From contig NZ_CP102480.1 in NCBI RefSeq assembly GCF_024662015.1, positions 4,682,002-4,746,001 on the forward strand: DNA of 64,000 nt. Direction: 5' to 3'. A program made the translations under genes and the position numbers. Of the stretch, positions 43,060 to 50,914 are shown in pieces (position 1 is the stretch's first letter; each line of letters starts with the position of its first letter). The DNA comes from Nisaea acidiphila (GTDB taxonomy: Bacteria; Pseudomonadota; Alphaproteobacteria; Thalassobaculales; Thalassobaculaceae). Under the pieces are notes generated by a model that was not told the origin of the DNA, made no database searches, and saw nothing but the letters and a program-made list of their open reading frames with translations.

Positions 43060-43636
43060 CGTCTTTCTCCTCAGTATCGATAGTTGAACCTCGCGTCTCT
43101 ATGTGTCGGGCGAGAACGGAGGGCTCTGCTGGTGCCGCAAGAATGTCCGCGTTTATGCTTGGGTCCAGTCCGACCGAGCTCGGACCAGCCCAGATTTCGG
43201 CCCCCGTCGCGCGATAAATCAACGTGTCAACGGCGGGCTCAATGTTCCCACGGCTTGTTTCGATCGGCTGCTCAAGGGGCAAAGCGTAAGCCGCGAGGCA
43301 ATCCAGGAAATCGTCCGTGGCGAGCGGTTTCTCAAGAAAATGTGTCACCTCTGCCTCGCGTATCGAGGCTTCCAGAACGTCCCGGTTCATATACCCCGTC
43401 AACATGATGCGCACGGTTTGCGGGGCGAACTCGCGCGCCCGCGACAGAAACTCGATTCCGCTCATGCCGACCATTTTCTGGTCGCTAACGACGACAGAAA
43501 AGGGACCGTTGTGCCGTAGAAGATGCAGACCCTCAGCCCCGCTCGCTGCGGTTTCGATCTCATAGACCCTTCCGGCGACTCTTTTGATGCCTTCCCGGTA
43601 GAAGGGATCGTCGTCAACAATGAGAATTCGTCCCAC
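43049..43636 (-). CDS. REC-domain response regulator, CheY-like with C-terminal tail
   Basis: This 195-residue protein has an N-terminal receiver (1-118) with acidic pocket DDD (8-10), phosphoacceptor Asp52 (VVVSDQKM), Thr in LTGYMN and Lys in FLEKPL. A tail of about 75 residues carries no recognised output domain. The start is a GTG at 43636. It is the first gene of the REC-H-NOX-kinase transcript and overlaps H-NOX by 11 bases. It is a likely phosphoryl acceptor for the kinase. Confidence 0.87.
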   Translation of the reverse strand: MGRILIVDDDPFYREGIKRVAGRVYEIETAASGAEGLHLLRHNGPFSVVVSDQKMVGMSGIEFLSRAREFAPQTVRIMLTGYMNRDVLEASIREAEVTHFLEKPLATDDFLDCLAAYALPLEQPIETSRGNIEPAVDTLIYRATGAEIWAGPSSVGLDPSINADILAAPAEPSVLARHIETRGSTIDTEEKDDER

Positions 43637-43700
43637 GCAAAACCGCCGCTACAGTTATATCGACAATTGCAGCTATATTGAGCGTTATGCGCGAGGCTCC

Positions 43701-43732
43701 CTATCCGCATTTGGGGAGCATTTCCGCATATG
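43701..43732. promoter_or_regulatory. Shared 18-bp motif, copy 1, plus a half-site repeat
   Basis: CTATCCGCATTTGGGGAG (43701-43718) lies in the divergent promoter region of the REC and REC-PAS-LuxR genes. The identical 18 bases occur at 47739-47756. The core TCCGCATTTG (43704-43713) is repeated as TCCGCATATG at 43723-43732, 19 bp further on. It is a candidate binding site for the LuxR-type regulator encoded next door. Confidence 0.65.
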
Positions 43733-43763
43733 TGCATCAACTGGAGAGGAATGCTTCTTTCGA

Positions 43764-44762
43764 ATGACATCACGGCCGAAAATCGCATTCGTAGACGATG
43801 AGAGCCGCGTGCTTGACGGTTTGCAGCGGACGCTCAGAGGCCGAAGCGATACATGGGACATGTCTTTCCATAATGATCCGGAGGAGGCGTTCAGAGAGTT
43901 CCGGACCCTTCTTCCCGATGTCGCCGTCCTTGATATCCGGATGCCGAATATGACCGGCATAGAGCTGGCGCGGAAAATGAGGGACGAGGCGCTCGAAACG
44001 ATTTGTATCGTGCTTTCTGGCTCGACCGATTTCGACGTGGCGGTCTCATCGATCAATGACGCAAATATTTTCCGTTACTACGTCAAGCCATGCCCACCGG
44101 AGGATTTGACGCGCGGTATCGATGAGGCTGTCCGGGCACGGAAGAACCGGACGAATTTGGAGGAATCAGAGGCTGCGCCGCCGCCCGGCCTGACGGCTCT
44201 GTCGACGACAGCGCTTGAGCTTATTCCCTACGGCGTCATCGTCTGCGATGCCGATGGAAAGGCCGTGTTCGTCAATTCCCGGGCAGGACGCATCCTTTCC
44301 AACGGGCGTAGCCTTTCCCTTGATCCGGCGCACCGTCTGCGTGCCTTGCGCGCGGCGGAGACCAGCAGATTGCAAGACGCTATCAACAAGGCACGCGAAG
44401 AACAGTCGACCACGGCCTTGACGCTGGAGGGGGAGAGCGACAAACCGCTCCGACTGACTGCACAGCCATTCGACGAGAGCGGCTCTGGACAATCTGATCT
44501 TGTCGGCTTGTTCGTTTTCTCGGAGGATGAGCTATCGCCGCCGGATCCGCAGCTGCTGATCGAAATGTTCGGCCTGACGATTTCCGAATCTCGTCTGACC
44601 GCACAAATCGCTCGTGGGATATCGCTCGACGAGGCGGCGGCGGAGTGCGGAATTACGAAGAGCTCGGCCAGAACCTATTTGAAGAACATATTTCTGAAGG
44701 TAGGAGTGTCCCGGCAGGCGGAACTGGTCCGCACCGTCCTGACCTCATTGGCTACCCATTGA
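43764..44762 (+). CDS. REC-PAS-LuxR type response regulator
   Basis: This 332-residue protein has a receiver domain (1-125, Asp57 in AVLDIRMP), a PAS-like middle (about 150-250, LELIPYGVIVCDADGKAVFVNSRAG) and a C-terminal LuxR/FixJ-type HTH (about 265-330: FGLTISESRLTAQIARGISLDEAAAECGITKSSARTYLKNIFLKVG). It is the only DNA-binding protein of the island. The ATG at 43764 starts the receiver; the frame is open further upstream but crosses the promoter motif. It is convergent with, and overlaps by 18 bases, the REC-HDOD gene. Confidence 0.88.
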   Translation: MTSRPKIAFVDDESRVLDGLQRTLRGRSDTWDMSFHNDPEEAFREFRTLLPDVAVLDIRMPNMTGIELARKMRDEALETICIVLSGSTDFDVAVSSINDANIFRYYVKPCPPEDLTRGIDEAVRARKNRTNLEESEAAPPPGLTALSTTALELIPYGVIVCDADGKAVFVNSRAGRILSNGRSLSLDPAHRLRALRAAETSRLQDAINKAREEQSTTALTLEGESDKPLRLTAQPFDESGSGQSDLVGLFVFSEDELSPPDPQLLIEMFGLTISESRLTAQIARGISLDEAAAECGITKSSARTYLKNIFLKVGVSRQAELVRTVLTSLATH

Positions 44763-45980
44763 ATTGTCCAAATTCTCCGCCAGTGTTCCGGCGCGTTCTT
44801 TCAGTCCAACTTTTTCAAGATAAGCCTCATCAAGCGGATATATGTCCGGATTGCGGCTGAAGAGACCGCTGTCTGAGACGCGCTTTGCGCCGACGATGGC
44901 CTGCGATATGTGCAGGACCGACAGGGGCCTTATCCCGGTTGTCTGGGCGTTATCCGGGTTATGATGAAAGGCGACGGCTTCGACGACTTCATCTGCAAAG
45001 CCCCACAGTCCCATCAAGTAGGCTCCGAGTTCTGCATGCGATGCTCCGAATGTGACGCGTTCGGCAGCGGATACCTGGGCTTCGCCGGTCTCAACCATCG
45101 CCATCGCTTTCTCGAAGGTGTCTGGATGATTGATGCGCAGTATGGCGGTCCCGATATGAGCGAGGAGGCCGGCCGAGGCGGCCTGTTCCACTCCAGCTTC
45201 GTCCATCTTCAGTTCCTGAGCGATACGCCGCGTCACACCGCCCAGGATTAGAGACCGTTCGGCCAGTTTCTTGCTCTCCTGGGCAACTTCCGGGGAAACC
45301 TCTTCGGAGAGATAAAACTCCGAGACGGTCAGCAATGCGCGAACCGTGTCCAGCCCCAGGACATCGATCGCCTGGCGGCAGCTCGATAGTTTGCGGTTGA
45401 GGTTGAAATATGCCGAATTGGCGAGACGGAGGATCTGCGCCGAAAGCCCGAGATCTTCCTCTATCGTCTTGGCGATGATGTTTGTCGAGGTGGTCGGATC
45501 GTCAATTTCCCGCACTAGCCGGAGATATCGATCAGAGAGAACCGGAACGCTTTTCAGGCTTCCAAGAAGAACCCGCAGGTCTTTCATCGGGAGCAGGTCC
45601 CGCACTCCAAAGGCGCTTTTCAGCGAGCTTACGAGGACGTCGGCATCGCAGGGCTTTGCGATGAAGCGGTGTGCATAGCCGAGCGCTTCGAGCATCGCCT
45701 CCTGCTCAGCATATCCCGAGAGAATGAAACGAATGCTTTCCGGATTACGCGTCGCGGCTGCCGTAAGCACCGCAACGCCGTCGACAGACGGCATGCGCAT
45801 GTCGGAAACGACGGCATCGAACGGCTCGGCACCCATGCGATCAAGCGCTTCCTGTCCGCCGGTGAGGAACTCCATCTGCCATTCGCCGCGCATCGTGCGC
45901 AACATCCTGCGAAGGCCGCTCAGAATATTGGGTTCGTCGTCGACGAACAGAATGACAGGTTTGCTCTGAGTGTCGGTCAT
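44745..45980 (-). CDS. REC-HDOD response regulator
   Basis: This 411-residue protein has a receiver (1-130, Asp60 in AVVSDMRMP, Lys in FIAKPC) and an HDOD domain (about 135-345: VPVLSDRYLRLVREIDDPTTSTNIIAKTIEEDLGLSAQILRLANSAYFNL..., GLLAHIGTAIL). HDOD is a catalytically inactive HD-like output domain used in signalling and H-NOX-linked biofilm control (HnoD is the known allosteric inhibitor in Shewanella and Vibrio). It lies six bases downstream of a second REC-HDOD-like gene. Confidence 0.87.
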   Translation of the reverse strand: MTDTQSKPVILFVDDEPNILSGLRRMLRTMRGEWQMEFLTGGQEALDRMGAEPFDAVVSDMRMPSVDGVAVLTAAATRNPESIRFILSGYAEQEAMLEALGYAHRFIAKPCDADVLVSSLKSAFGVRDLLPMKDLRVLLGSLKSVPVLSDRYLRLVREIDDPTTSTNIIAKTIEEDLGLSAQILRLANSAYFNLNRKLSSCRQAIDVLGLDTVRALLTVSEFYLSEEVSPEVAQESKKLAERSLILGGVTRRIAQELKMDEAGVEQAASAGLLAHIGTAILRINHPDTFEKAMAMVETGEAQVSAAERVTFGASHAELGAYLMGLWGFADEVVEAVAFHHNPDNAQTTGIRPLSVLHISQAIVGAKRVSDSGLFSRNPDIYPLDEAYLEKVGLKERAGTLAENLDNSMGSQ

Positions 45981-45986
45981 ATTTTT

Positions 45987-47096
45987 CTAGCCCTCGGCTT
46001 TCTGGCGCTGCGGGGCGGTTGCCGGCTGCGCGCTCTCAGATCCGTTTTCTTCGATGTTTTCGATCTCGACTGGCTTCGGCCATTCACGGTCGCGTGCGGA
46101 TGACAAGACACGCTCTGTCGTATCGTGCCCTGCCATCGTCGAGAGGGTCACGTTCTGGTTGATAACCTCATCGATAACGGCGTCGCTAAATCCCCAGATT
46201 GCGAGCAGGTAGGCGGCAATTGTGAGGCCGGACGCTCCAAAGAATTTGCGTTCCGCTTCCCAGCGCTGCGGCGTCTCGGCTTCTCCGACTTCCTTCTGGT
46301 ACAGGTCCGGAAATTTCGCGGCGAGCGCGATCGAGCCAATGTTGCAAAAGGCCGCAGCAATTTCGAGATGCTGCGCTTCGAGCCCCTCGATCCCGGCGGC
46401 GGCGCCCATCGCCTTTGCGGTTTCGGCGATTTCCACGGTTTCGGTCCATAAGCGTTCTACATGGCAGTTGCTGTAGGGATCCATCTTCTCTTCGCCCGCA
46501 ACGCGAACCAGCTGCTCAGCGGCAAGGCGCACGGTCGAATCTGTGACCGCTTGTGCGCCGCTCTTACCATCGTTTGACAGGTGACTCACCGCAATCTGCA
46601 ACAGACTTGCGCCAGTGATCAGATCGCTGTCCAGGCGGCCTTCGCTAATCCCGCGCTTCGATCGTGTCGGGAGAATGGGGGTCGTAATGGACGCCATTGC
46701 CGAGCGGACGAAATCGTTCTTGATCTCTTTGGCTTTTTCCGCCAGGCGAGTCACATAGGCCGCGATATCTTCCGACTCGCACGGTTTTGTCAGGATAAAA
46801 TGGGCTTTCGAGATCAGGGCGGACGCAATTTCGGTTTTGGCTCGCCCGGAAAGGGTTACCCGGATCGTTGAGGGCCATCTATCTGCGATTGCGCCCAGAA
46901 GATAGTCACCCGATTGTCCGGGCATGTCCTGGTCGGAGACGACGATGTCGAAGCATCGTTTCTCCATCGCCTCGAAGGCCTTCTCTGCGCCAAGCGCAAT
47001 CTCGATCCGCCATTCGTTCCGGTATTTCGCGAAGGATCGGCGTAGTCCCTCGAGAAAATTCTGGTCGTCATCAACAAAAAGAACCGCGATCGACAT
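45987..47096 (-). CDS. REC protein with divergent HDOD-like domain
   Basis: This 369-residue protein has a receiver (1-125, Asp55 in IVVSDQDMPG, Lys in ILTKPC) followed by about 240 residues that align in layout with its neighbour's HDOD (AAAFCNIGSIALAAKFPDLY, AAYLLAIWGFSDAVIDEV), but with a shortened, poorly conserved front half. It appears to be a diverged duplicate of the REC-HDOD gene. The ATG at 47096 has AAGGAG. It is between REC and REC-HDOD in the leftward operon. Confidence 0.75.
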   Translation of the reverse strand: MSIAVLFVDDDQNFLEGLRRSFAKYRNEWRIEIALGAEKAFEAMEKRCFDIVVSDQDMPGQSGDYLLGAIADRWPSTIRVTLSGRAKTEIASALISKAHFILTKPCESEDIAAYVTRLAEKAKEIKNDFVRSAMASITTPILPTRSKRGISEGRLDSDLITGASLLQIAVSHLSNDGKSGAQAVTDSTVRLAAEQLVRVAGEEKMDPYSNCHVERLWTETVEIAETAKAMGAAAGIEGLEAQHLEIAAAFCNIGSIALAAKFPDLYQKEVGEAETPQRWEAERKFFGASGLTIAAYLLAIWGFSDAVIDEVINQNVTLSTMAGHDTTERVLSSARDREWPKPVEIENIEENGSESAQPATAPQRQKAEG

Positions 47097-47138
47097 GGAC
47101 GTTCTCCTTGATTGCCCGAGTAACCGACTCTTGCGGGC

Positions 47139-47642
47139 CTAGGCTTGTTCCTGCGCGCCGTCTTCGGGATTCGGTTTGCTCTGCGCCCTCGAACGGAACT
47201 GGATCCATTTCCGTCCGTACTGAAGCAGTTGTTCGGCGCTGAAGGGCTTTTGCATAACGTCGATCGCTCCTGCGGCTTTGGCTTTTTCCCTGAACCCCGG
47301 TTCCGTTACCCCTGAAAGGATGAAAAAGCCGGTGAAGCGGCGATCGACGAAACTGTTTCCGCGCGCGACGACTTCCTCCAGCAGCTCCGTCCCGGTACCT
47401 CCGGGCATCATCTGGTCCATGAAGACGATGTCGAACGGTTGCCTGGCCTTCGTTGCAACCTCAAGCTGGGTCCGCGCCTCATCGATGTTCGATGCGGTCA
47501 CGATTTCTTCTACCCGGGCCATCCGGAAGACCCGCCGCAAAGTGCTCTGGATCTCGTGAATGTCATCCACGATAAGCACCCGGCGGATACCGAGATCGGT
47601 TTCTCTCCGGCGGTTCCCTCCGTTCAGTGCGACATTGTCCAT
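47139..47642 (-). CDS. Stand-alone receiver (CheY-like)
   Basis: This protein of 167 residues is a single receiver domain (about 20-150) with Asp77 in IVFMDQMMPGGTG and Lys in VMQKPF, flanked by short polar tails. Such proteins shuttle phosphoryl groups or act by protein contacts. The ATG at 47642 follows GGAGAAAC; an overlapping GTG at 47645 is the alternative. It is the first gene of the leftward REC / REC-HDOD / REC-HDOD operon; the second copy of the 18-bp motif lies 94 bases upstream. Confidence 0.85.
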   Translation of the reverse strand: MDNVALNGGNRRRETDLGIRRVLIVDDIHEIQSTLRRVFRMARVEEIVTASNIDEARTQLEVATKARQPFDIVFMDQMMPGGTGTELLEEVVARGNSFVDRRFTGFFILSGVTEPGFREKAKAAGAIDVMQKPFSAEQLLQYGRKWIQFRSRAQSKPNPEDGAQEQA

Positions 47643-47738
47643 CACGTTTCTCCGCAGTCTTTGCGTGGCTATCGGGATTTCCAGGTGACGGTTCCCCGAT
47701 GGCAGCAGGCAATTATTTGAAGGGGGCGGGGGTAAAAA

Positions 47739-47756
47739 CTATCCGCATTTGGGGAG
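47739..47756. promoter_or_regulatory. Shared 18-bp motif, copy 2
   Basis: CTATCCGCATTTGGGGAG is identical to 43701-43718. It lies in the 264-base divergent region between the REC operon (leftward) and the PCMT-like gene (rightward). The centre TCCGCATTTGGGGA is an imperfect palindrome (5 of 7 base pairs match), as expected for a LuxR-type dimer site. Confidence 0.65.
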
Positions 47757-47906
47757 TGGCCGGCGAAAGGTGGCGAATGGCCAAAACGGCAACACCGGTT
47801 GTACTGGCGGCGGAGGTATGTGGATTGTCTTCGAAATTGCGCCAACGTATAACTGGCTGGAGCCTTGCTAAGGCTCGCGTAATCACCTCTGGAGCAGCGC
47901 CGCGCG

Positions 47907-48566
47907 ATGTCGGACTTCGCAACTGCACGCCACAACATGGTCGAGAGCCAGATCCGGACGAATAAGGTCACGGACACCGCGATCATTGAGGCTTTCGAGT
48001 TCGTGCCGAGGGAATTGTTCGTGCCGAAGCCGATGATGGGCGTGGCCTATGTCGACGAGGATCTCGCGATCGGATCCGGCCGGATCCTGATGGAGGCCAT
48101 GGTCTTCGCGCGCCTGCTGCAGACCGCTCTGCCGGATAAGAGCGATCAGGTGCTCGATGTCGCGTGCGGCTGCGGCTACTCGACCGCGATTCTTTCGCGC
48201 GTCTCAGGTACTGTTTACGGCATTGAATCCGACGAAGAGATGGTGTCCTTGGCTAACGAACGCCTGGGCTCGCTCGATGTGGACAATGCGGCCGTGGTAT
48301 CTGGCAATCCGCTCGACGGCTATACCAAGAAGGCACCCTACAGCCTGATCGTGATCGGCGGCGGCGTGGAGCGCATTCCGGATCCCCTTATTGCGCAACT
48401 TAGCGATGGCGGTCGGCTCGTGACGATCCTATATGAAGATGGAGCGCGGCAGGGGACCGCCGTGCTGGTCGAAAAGTTCGGCTCGACCGTCTCCAAGCGC
48501 GTGATCTTCGACGCGTCCGTTCCGTTGCTCCCGGAATTCCGGAACGAGCCGAAATTCGTTTTTTAG
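47907..48566 (+). CDS. Protein-L-isoaspartate O-methyltransferase-like protein
   Basis: This 219-residue class I SAM methyltransferase has MVESQIRTNKVTD...VPRELFVP (PCMT N-terminus) and VLDVACGCGYSTAILSRV (SAM motif I, GCGYS). This alphaproteobacterial subgroup is typically encoded just ahead of TolC, as here (40-base gap), and lacks the full PCMT active-site Ser/Thr loop, so the substrate may not be isoaspartate. The upstream spacer holds copy 2 of the shared 18-bp motif. Confidence 0.85.
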   Translation: MSDFATARHNMVESQIRTNKVTDTAIIEAFEFVPRELFVPKPMMGVAYVDEDLAIGSGRILMEAMVFARLLQTALPDKSDQVLDVACGCGYSTAILSRVSGTVYGIESDEEMVSLANERLGSLDVDNAAVVSGNPLDGYTKKAPYSLIVIGGGVERIPDPLIAQLSDGGRLVTILYEDGARQGTAVLVEKFGSTVSKRVIFDASVPLLPEFRNEPKFVF

Positions 48567-48606
48567 ACTCTGAATTTTGCCTGCCGGGCAAATGGAAGGA
48601 ACTCGG

Positions 48607-50004
48607 ATGACTCGGGTGAGGGTGATGAAAAATCTGTACCGCACGGCAGCGATGCTTACGGTGTCGGCATGCGTACTTGGCGTTTCGGCGCCGAGCGTGT
48701 CGGCGGAGACCTTGTCCGAAGTGCTGGCCTATACCTACCGCACCAATCCGACATTGAATACCGCGCGGGCCAATCTGCGGGTCACCGACGAAGGCGTGCC
48801 GCGCGCGAAAGGCGGCTGGAGACCGACGGTCTCGTCGACACTCTCAATCGGCTATTCGAATTTCGATACCGAGACGAGCACCTCCTCGAGCAATGGCGAC
48901 ACGACGCCGAAAGACGCAACTCTCACGGTTACGCAGCCTCTTTATCGCGGCGGCCGGACCGAAGCCGACGTCAATCAGGCAGAATTCAGTGTCCAGCGCG
49001 AACGTGCGAATATGTTCGGGACCGAGCAGCAGACTCTTCTGGACGCCCTAACGGTATATATGAACGTGATTCGGGACCAATCGGTTCTCGAACTTCAGCA
49101 GAAGAATTTGGAGCGATTGGAAACGCAGCTTCGTGCCACCCGTGACAGGTTCGAGGTCGGTGAAGTGACCCGGACCGACGTCGCCCAGTCAGAAGCTCGT
49201 GTCGCCCGCGCCGATGCCGACCTGATCCAGGCGGAAGGCAACCTGATCAGCTCGCGCGTGGCGTTTGAGAGAGTCGTCGGTTACGTGCCCGGGGATCTGA
49301 GCGATCCGGATATCGAGATTGTGCTGCCCGAGAGCCGGGAAAGCGCGGTTGAGCAATCTGTCGTCAACAATTACTCGCTGATTTCGGCGAAATTCGACGA
49401 GCGCCGGCTGATCGAGGTCATCGACTTGGTGTATGGCGAATTGCTTCCGTCGGTGAACCTCATTGGCAGCGCCGATTATACCAAGGACAGCGGGCTCAAC
49501 GATGACGAGACGACGGAGTTCAGCGTGACCGCACAGGTCCAGATTCCGATCTATCAAAAGGGCCAGGTTTCCGCTCGGGTACGAGCGGCGAAGGAAGATG
49601 CGAACAGGTCCCGCATCGCGGTCGAGTCGATTCGCCGCGATACTGTGGATCTCGCGGCGCGTGCATACGAAGCCTGGCAGACGTCGGTAGCGGCGATCTC
49701 GGCGCTTGAGGCGGGCGTGACGGCGGCCGATATCGCCCTCCAGGGGGTGGAGCAAGAAGCTACCGTCGGGGCGCGTACTGTTCTCGATGTCCTCGATGCC
49801 GAGCAGGAGCTTCTGGATGCGCAGGTTAGCCTCGTCGGCGCAAACCGTAACGAAGTCGTGGCTGCGTATACACTTTTGCTCGCCATGGGAAATCTAACTG
49901 CCGGCGACCTCGGTCTTGATGTCGAGTTTTATGATTACGACAAGCACTACCGGGACGTCTCGGACAAGTGGTGGGGAACGGAACCTGCGGGCAAGCTGCC
50001 GTGA
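48607..50004 (+). CDS. tolC: TolC-family outer membrane channel
   Basis: This 465-residue protein has a signal peptide (about 1-31, ending PSVSAE) and two OEP repeats. Typical motifs are LSEVLAYTYRTNPTLNTARANLRVTDEGVPRAKGGWRPTVS, TQPLYRGGRTEADVNQAEF, and in the second half QIPIYQKGQVSARVRAAKEDANRSR and GARTVLDVLDAEQELLDAQV. It forms the trimeric outer-membrane tunnel for type I secretion and RND efflux. The ATG at 48607 follows GGAAGGA; an ATG at 48625 is also possible. Confidence 0.92.
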   Translation: MTRVRVMKNLYRTAAMLTVSACVLGVSAPSVSAETLSEVLAYTYRTNPTLNTARANLRVTDEGVPRAKGGWRPTVSSTLSIGYSNFDTETSTSSSNGDTTPKDATLTVTQPLYRGGRTEADVNQAEFSVQRERANMFGTEQQTLLDALTVYMNVIRDQSVLELQQKNLERLETQLRATRDRFEVGEVTRTDVAQSEARVARADADLIQAEGNLISSRVAFERVVGYVPGDLSDPDIEIVLPESRESAVEQSVVNNYSLISAKFDERRLIEVIDLVYGELLPSVNLIGSADYTKDSGLNDDETTEFSVTAQVQIPIYQKGQVSARVRAAKEDANRSRIAVESIRRDTVDLAARAYEAWQTSVAAISALEAGVTAADIALQGVEQEATVGARTVLDVLDAEQELLDAQVSLVGANRNEVVAAYTLLLAMGNLTAGDLGLDVEFYDYDKHYRDVSDKWWGTEPAGKLP

Positions 50005-50100
50005 CATGTCTAGTACTACCCTGTCAGACGATAGGCTGGTTTTTCACAGACTTGTAGGATAGGCTTCAAGCCTCTTGATTCCTTGTGGGTTTGAGTCTGA

Positions 50101-50781
50101 ATGAGCGACACGGCGCAAGAACCGTCGATGGAAGAGATCCTCGCCTCGATCAGGCGAATTATCTCTGAAGACGGTGAAGAGGGCGAGGAAGCCCCACCCC
50201 CTGAAGAAGCTGCAGCGCCGGAGCCCGAACCCGAGGCCGAGGCTGCTCCGGAACCGGATCCTGAGCCGGAGCCCGAAGCTGAACCCGAGCCGGAACCTGA
50301 GGAAGAGCCGGAACCGGAACCGGAGCCCGAGTCGGAACCTGAGCCGGAGCCGGAACCAGAGCCGGAATCCGAAGAAGAGGATGAAGACGTCCTCGACCTC
50401 ACGGATATGGAGGAAGAGGAGCCGGAACCGCTCTTCGAGGAACAGAAATACGAGGAGGAGCGTCAGGAGGCCCCGGAAGCGCCCCCGCCGCCACCTCCGC
50501 CCCCGCCCCCGCCGCAACAGCCTAGCGAGGGCCTGGTTTCCCCGCCTCAGGCGGCGGAGACAGTGGACGCATTCAGCCGCCTGAACGAAAAGCTCAACGA
50601 GGATTATCATGAGCTTCCGATCGGTAACGGGGCGATCACGCTCGAACGCCTTACGCGCGAACTGATGCGGCCCATGCTGAAGGAATGGCTCGATCAGCAC
50701 TTGCCGATGATGGTGGAACGTCTGGTGAGGGAAGAGATCGAGCGTCTGGTGATGCAGTCGCAGCGCCGCGATCCCTGGTAG
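50101..50781 (+). CDS. popZ: PopZ-like polar organizing protein (DUF2497)
   Basis: This 226-residue protein has the PopZ architecture: a conserved N-terminal helix [18 protein letters not shown] (7-24), a long acidic Pro/Glu-rich disordered linker (about 25-115, PEPEPE repeats) with a polyproline run at 128-139, and a C-terminal oligomerisation region [34 protein letters not shown]. PopZ builds the polar scaffold that tethers the chromosome origin and cell-cycle kinases. The Glu/Pro linker length varies between species. It lies upstream of valS. Confidence 0.9.
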   Translation: MSDTAQEPSMEEILASIRRIISEDGEEGEEAPPPEEAAAPEPEPEAEAAPEPDPEPEPEAEPEPEPEEEPEPEPEPESEPEPEPEPEPESEEEDEDVLDLTDMEEEEPEPLFEEQKYEEERQEAPEAPPPPPPPPPPPQQPSEGLVSPPQAAETVDAFSRLNEKLNEDYHELPIGNGAITLERLTRELMRPMLKEWLDQHLPMMVERLVREEIERLVMQSQRRDPW

Positions 50782-50914
50782 GATCGCCACCCGCTGAGCT
50801 TTCCGGGCTGGAATTCCCCGATCCGATGCCCTAAACCTGCTCTCCTTCCGGAGCGTGCGCATGGAGTCGTGTGCGCGCCCCGGTTTGTTTGAAGCAAGGC
50901 CAAAGGCACCGACG

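Noticed and set aside
41178..47642. c-di-GMP network (GGDEF/EAL/HD-GYP)
   Set aside because: No GGDEF, EAL or HD-GYP motif is present in any of the seven proteins; the HDOD domains lack the catalytic HD pair.
50220..50520. Possible tandem DNA repeat or microsatellite in popZ
   Set aside because: The repetition is at the level of Pro-Glu codons with variable third bases, so it is a low-complexity protein linker rather than a DNA repeat element.
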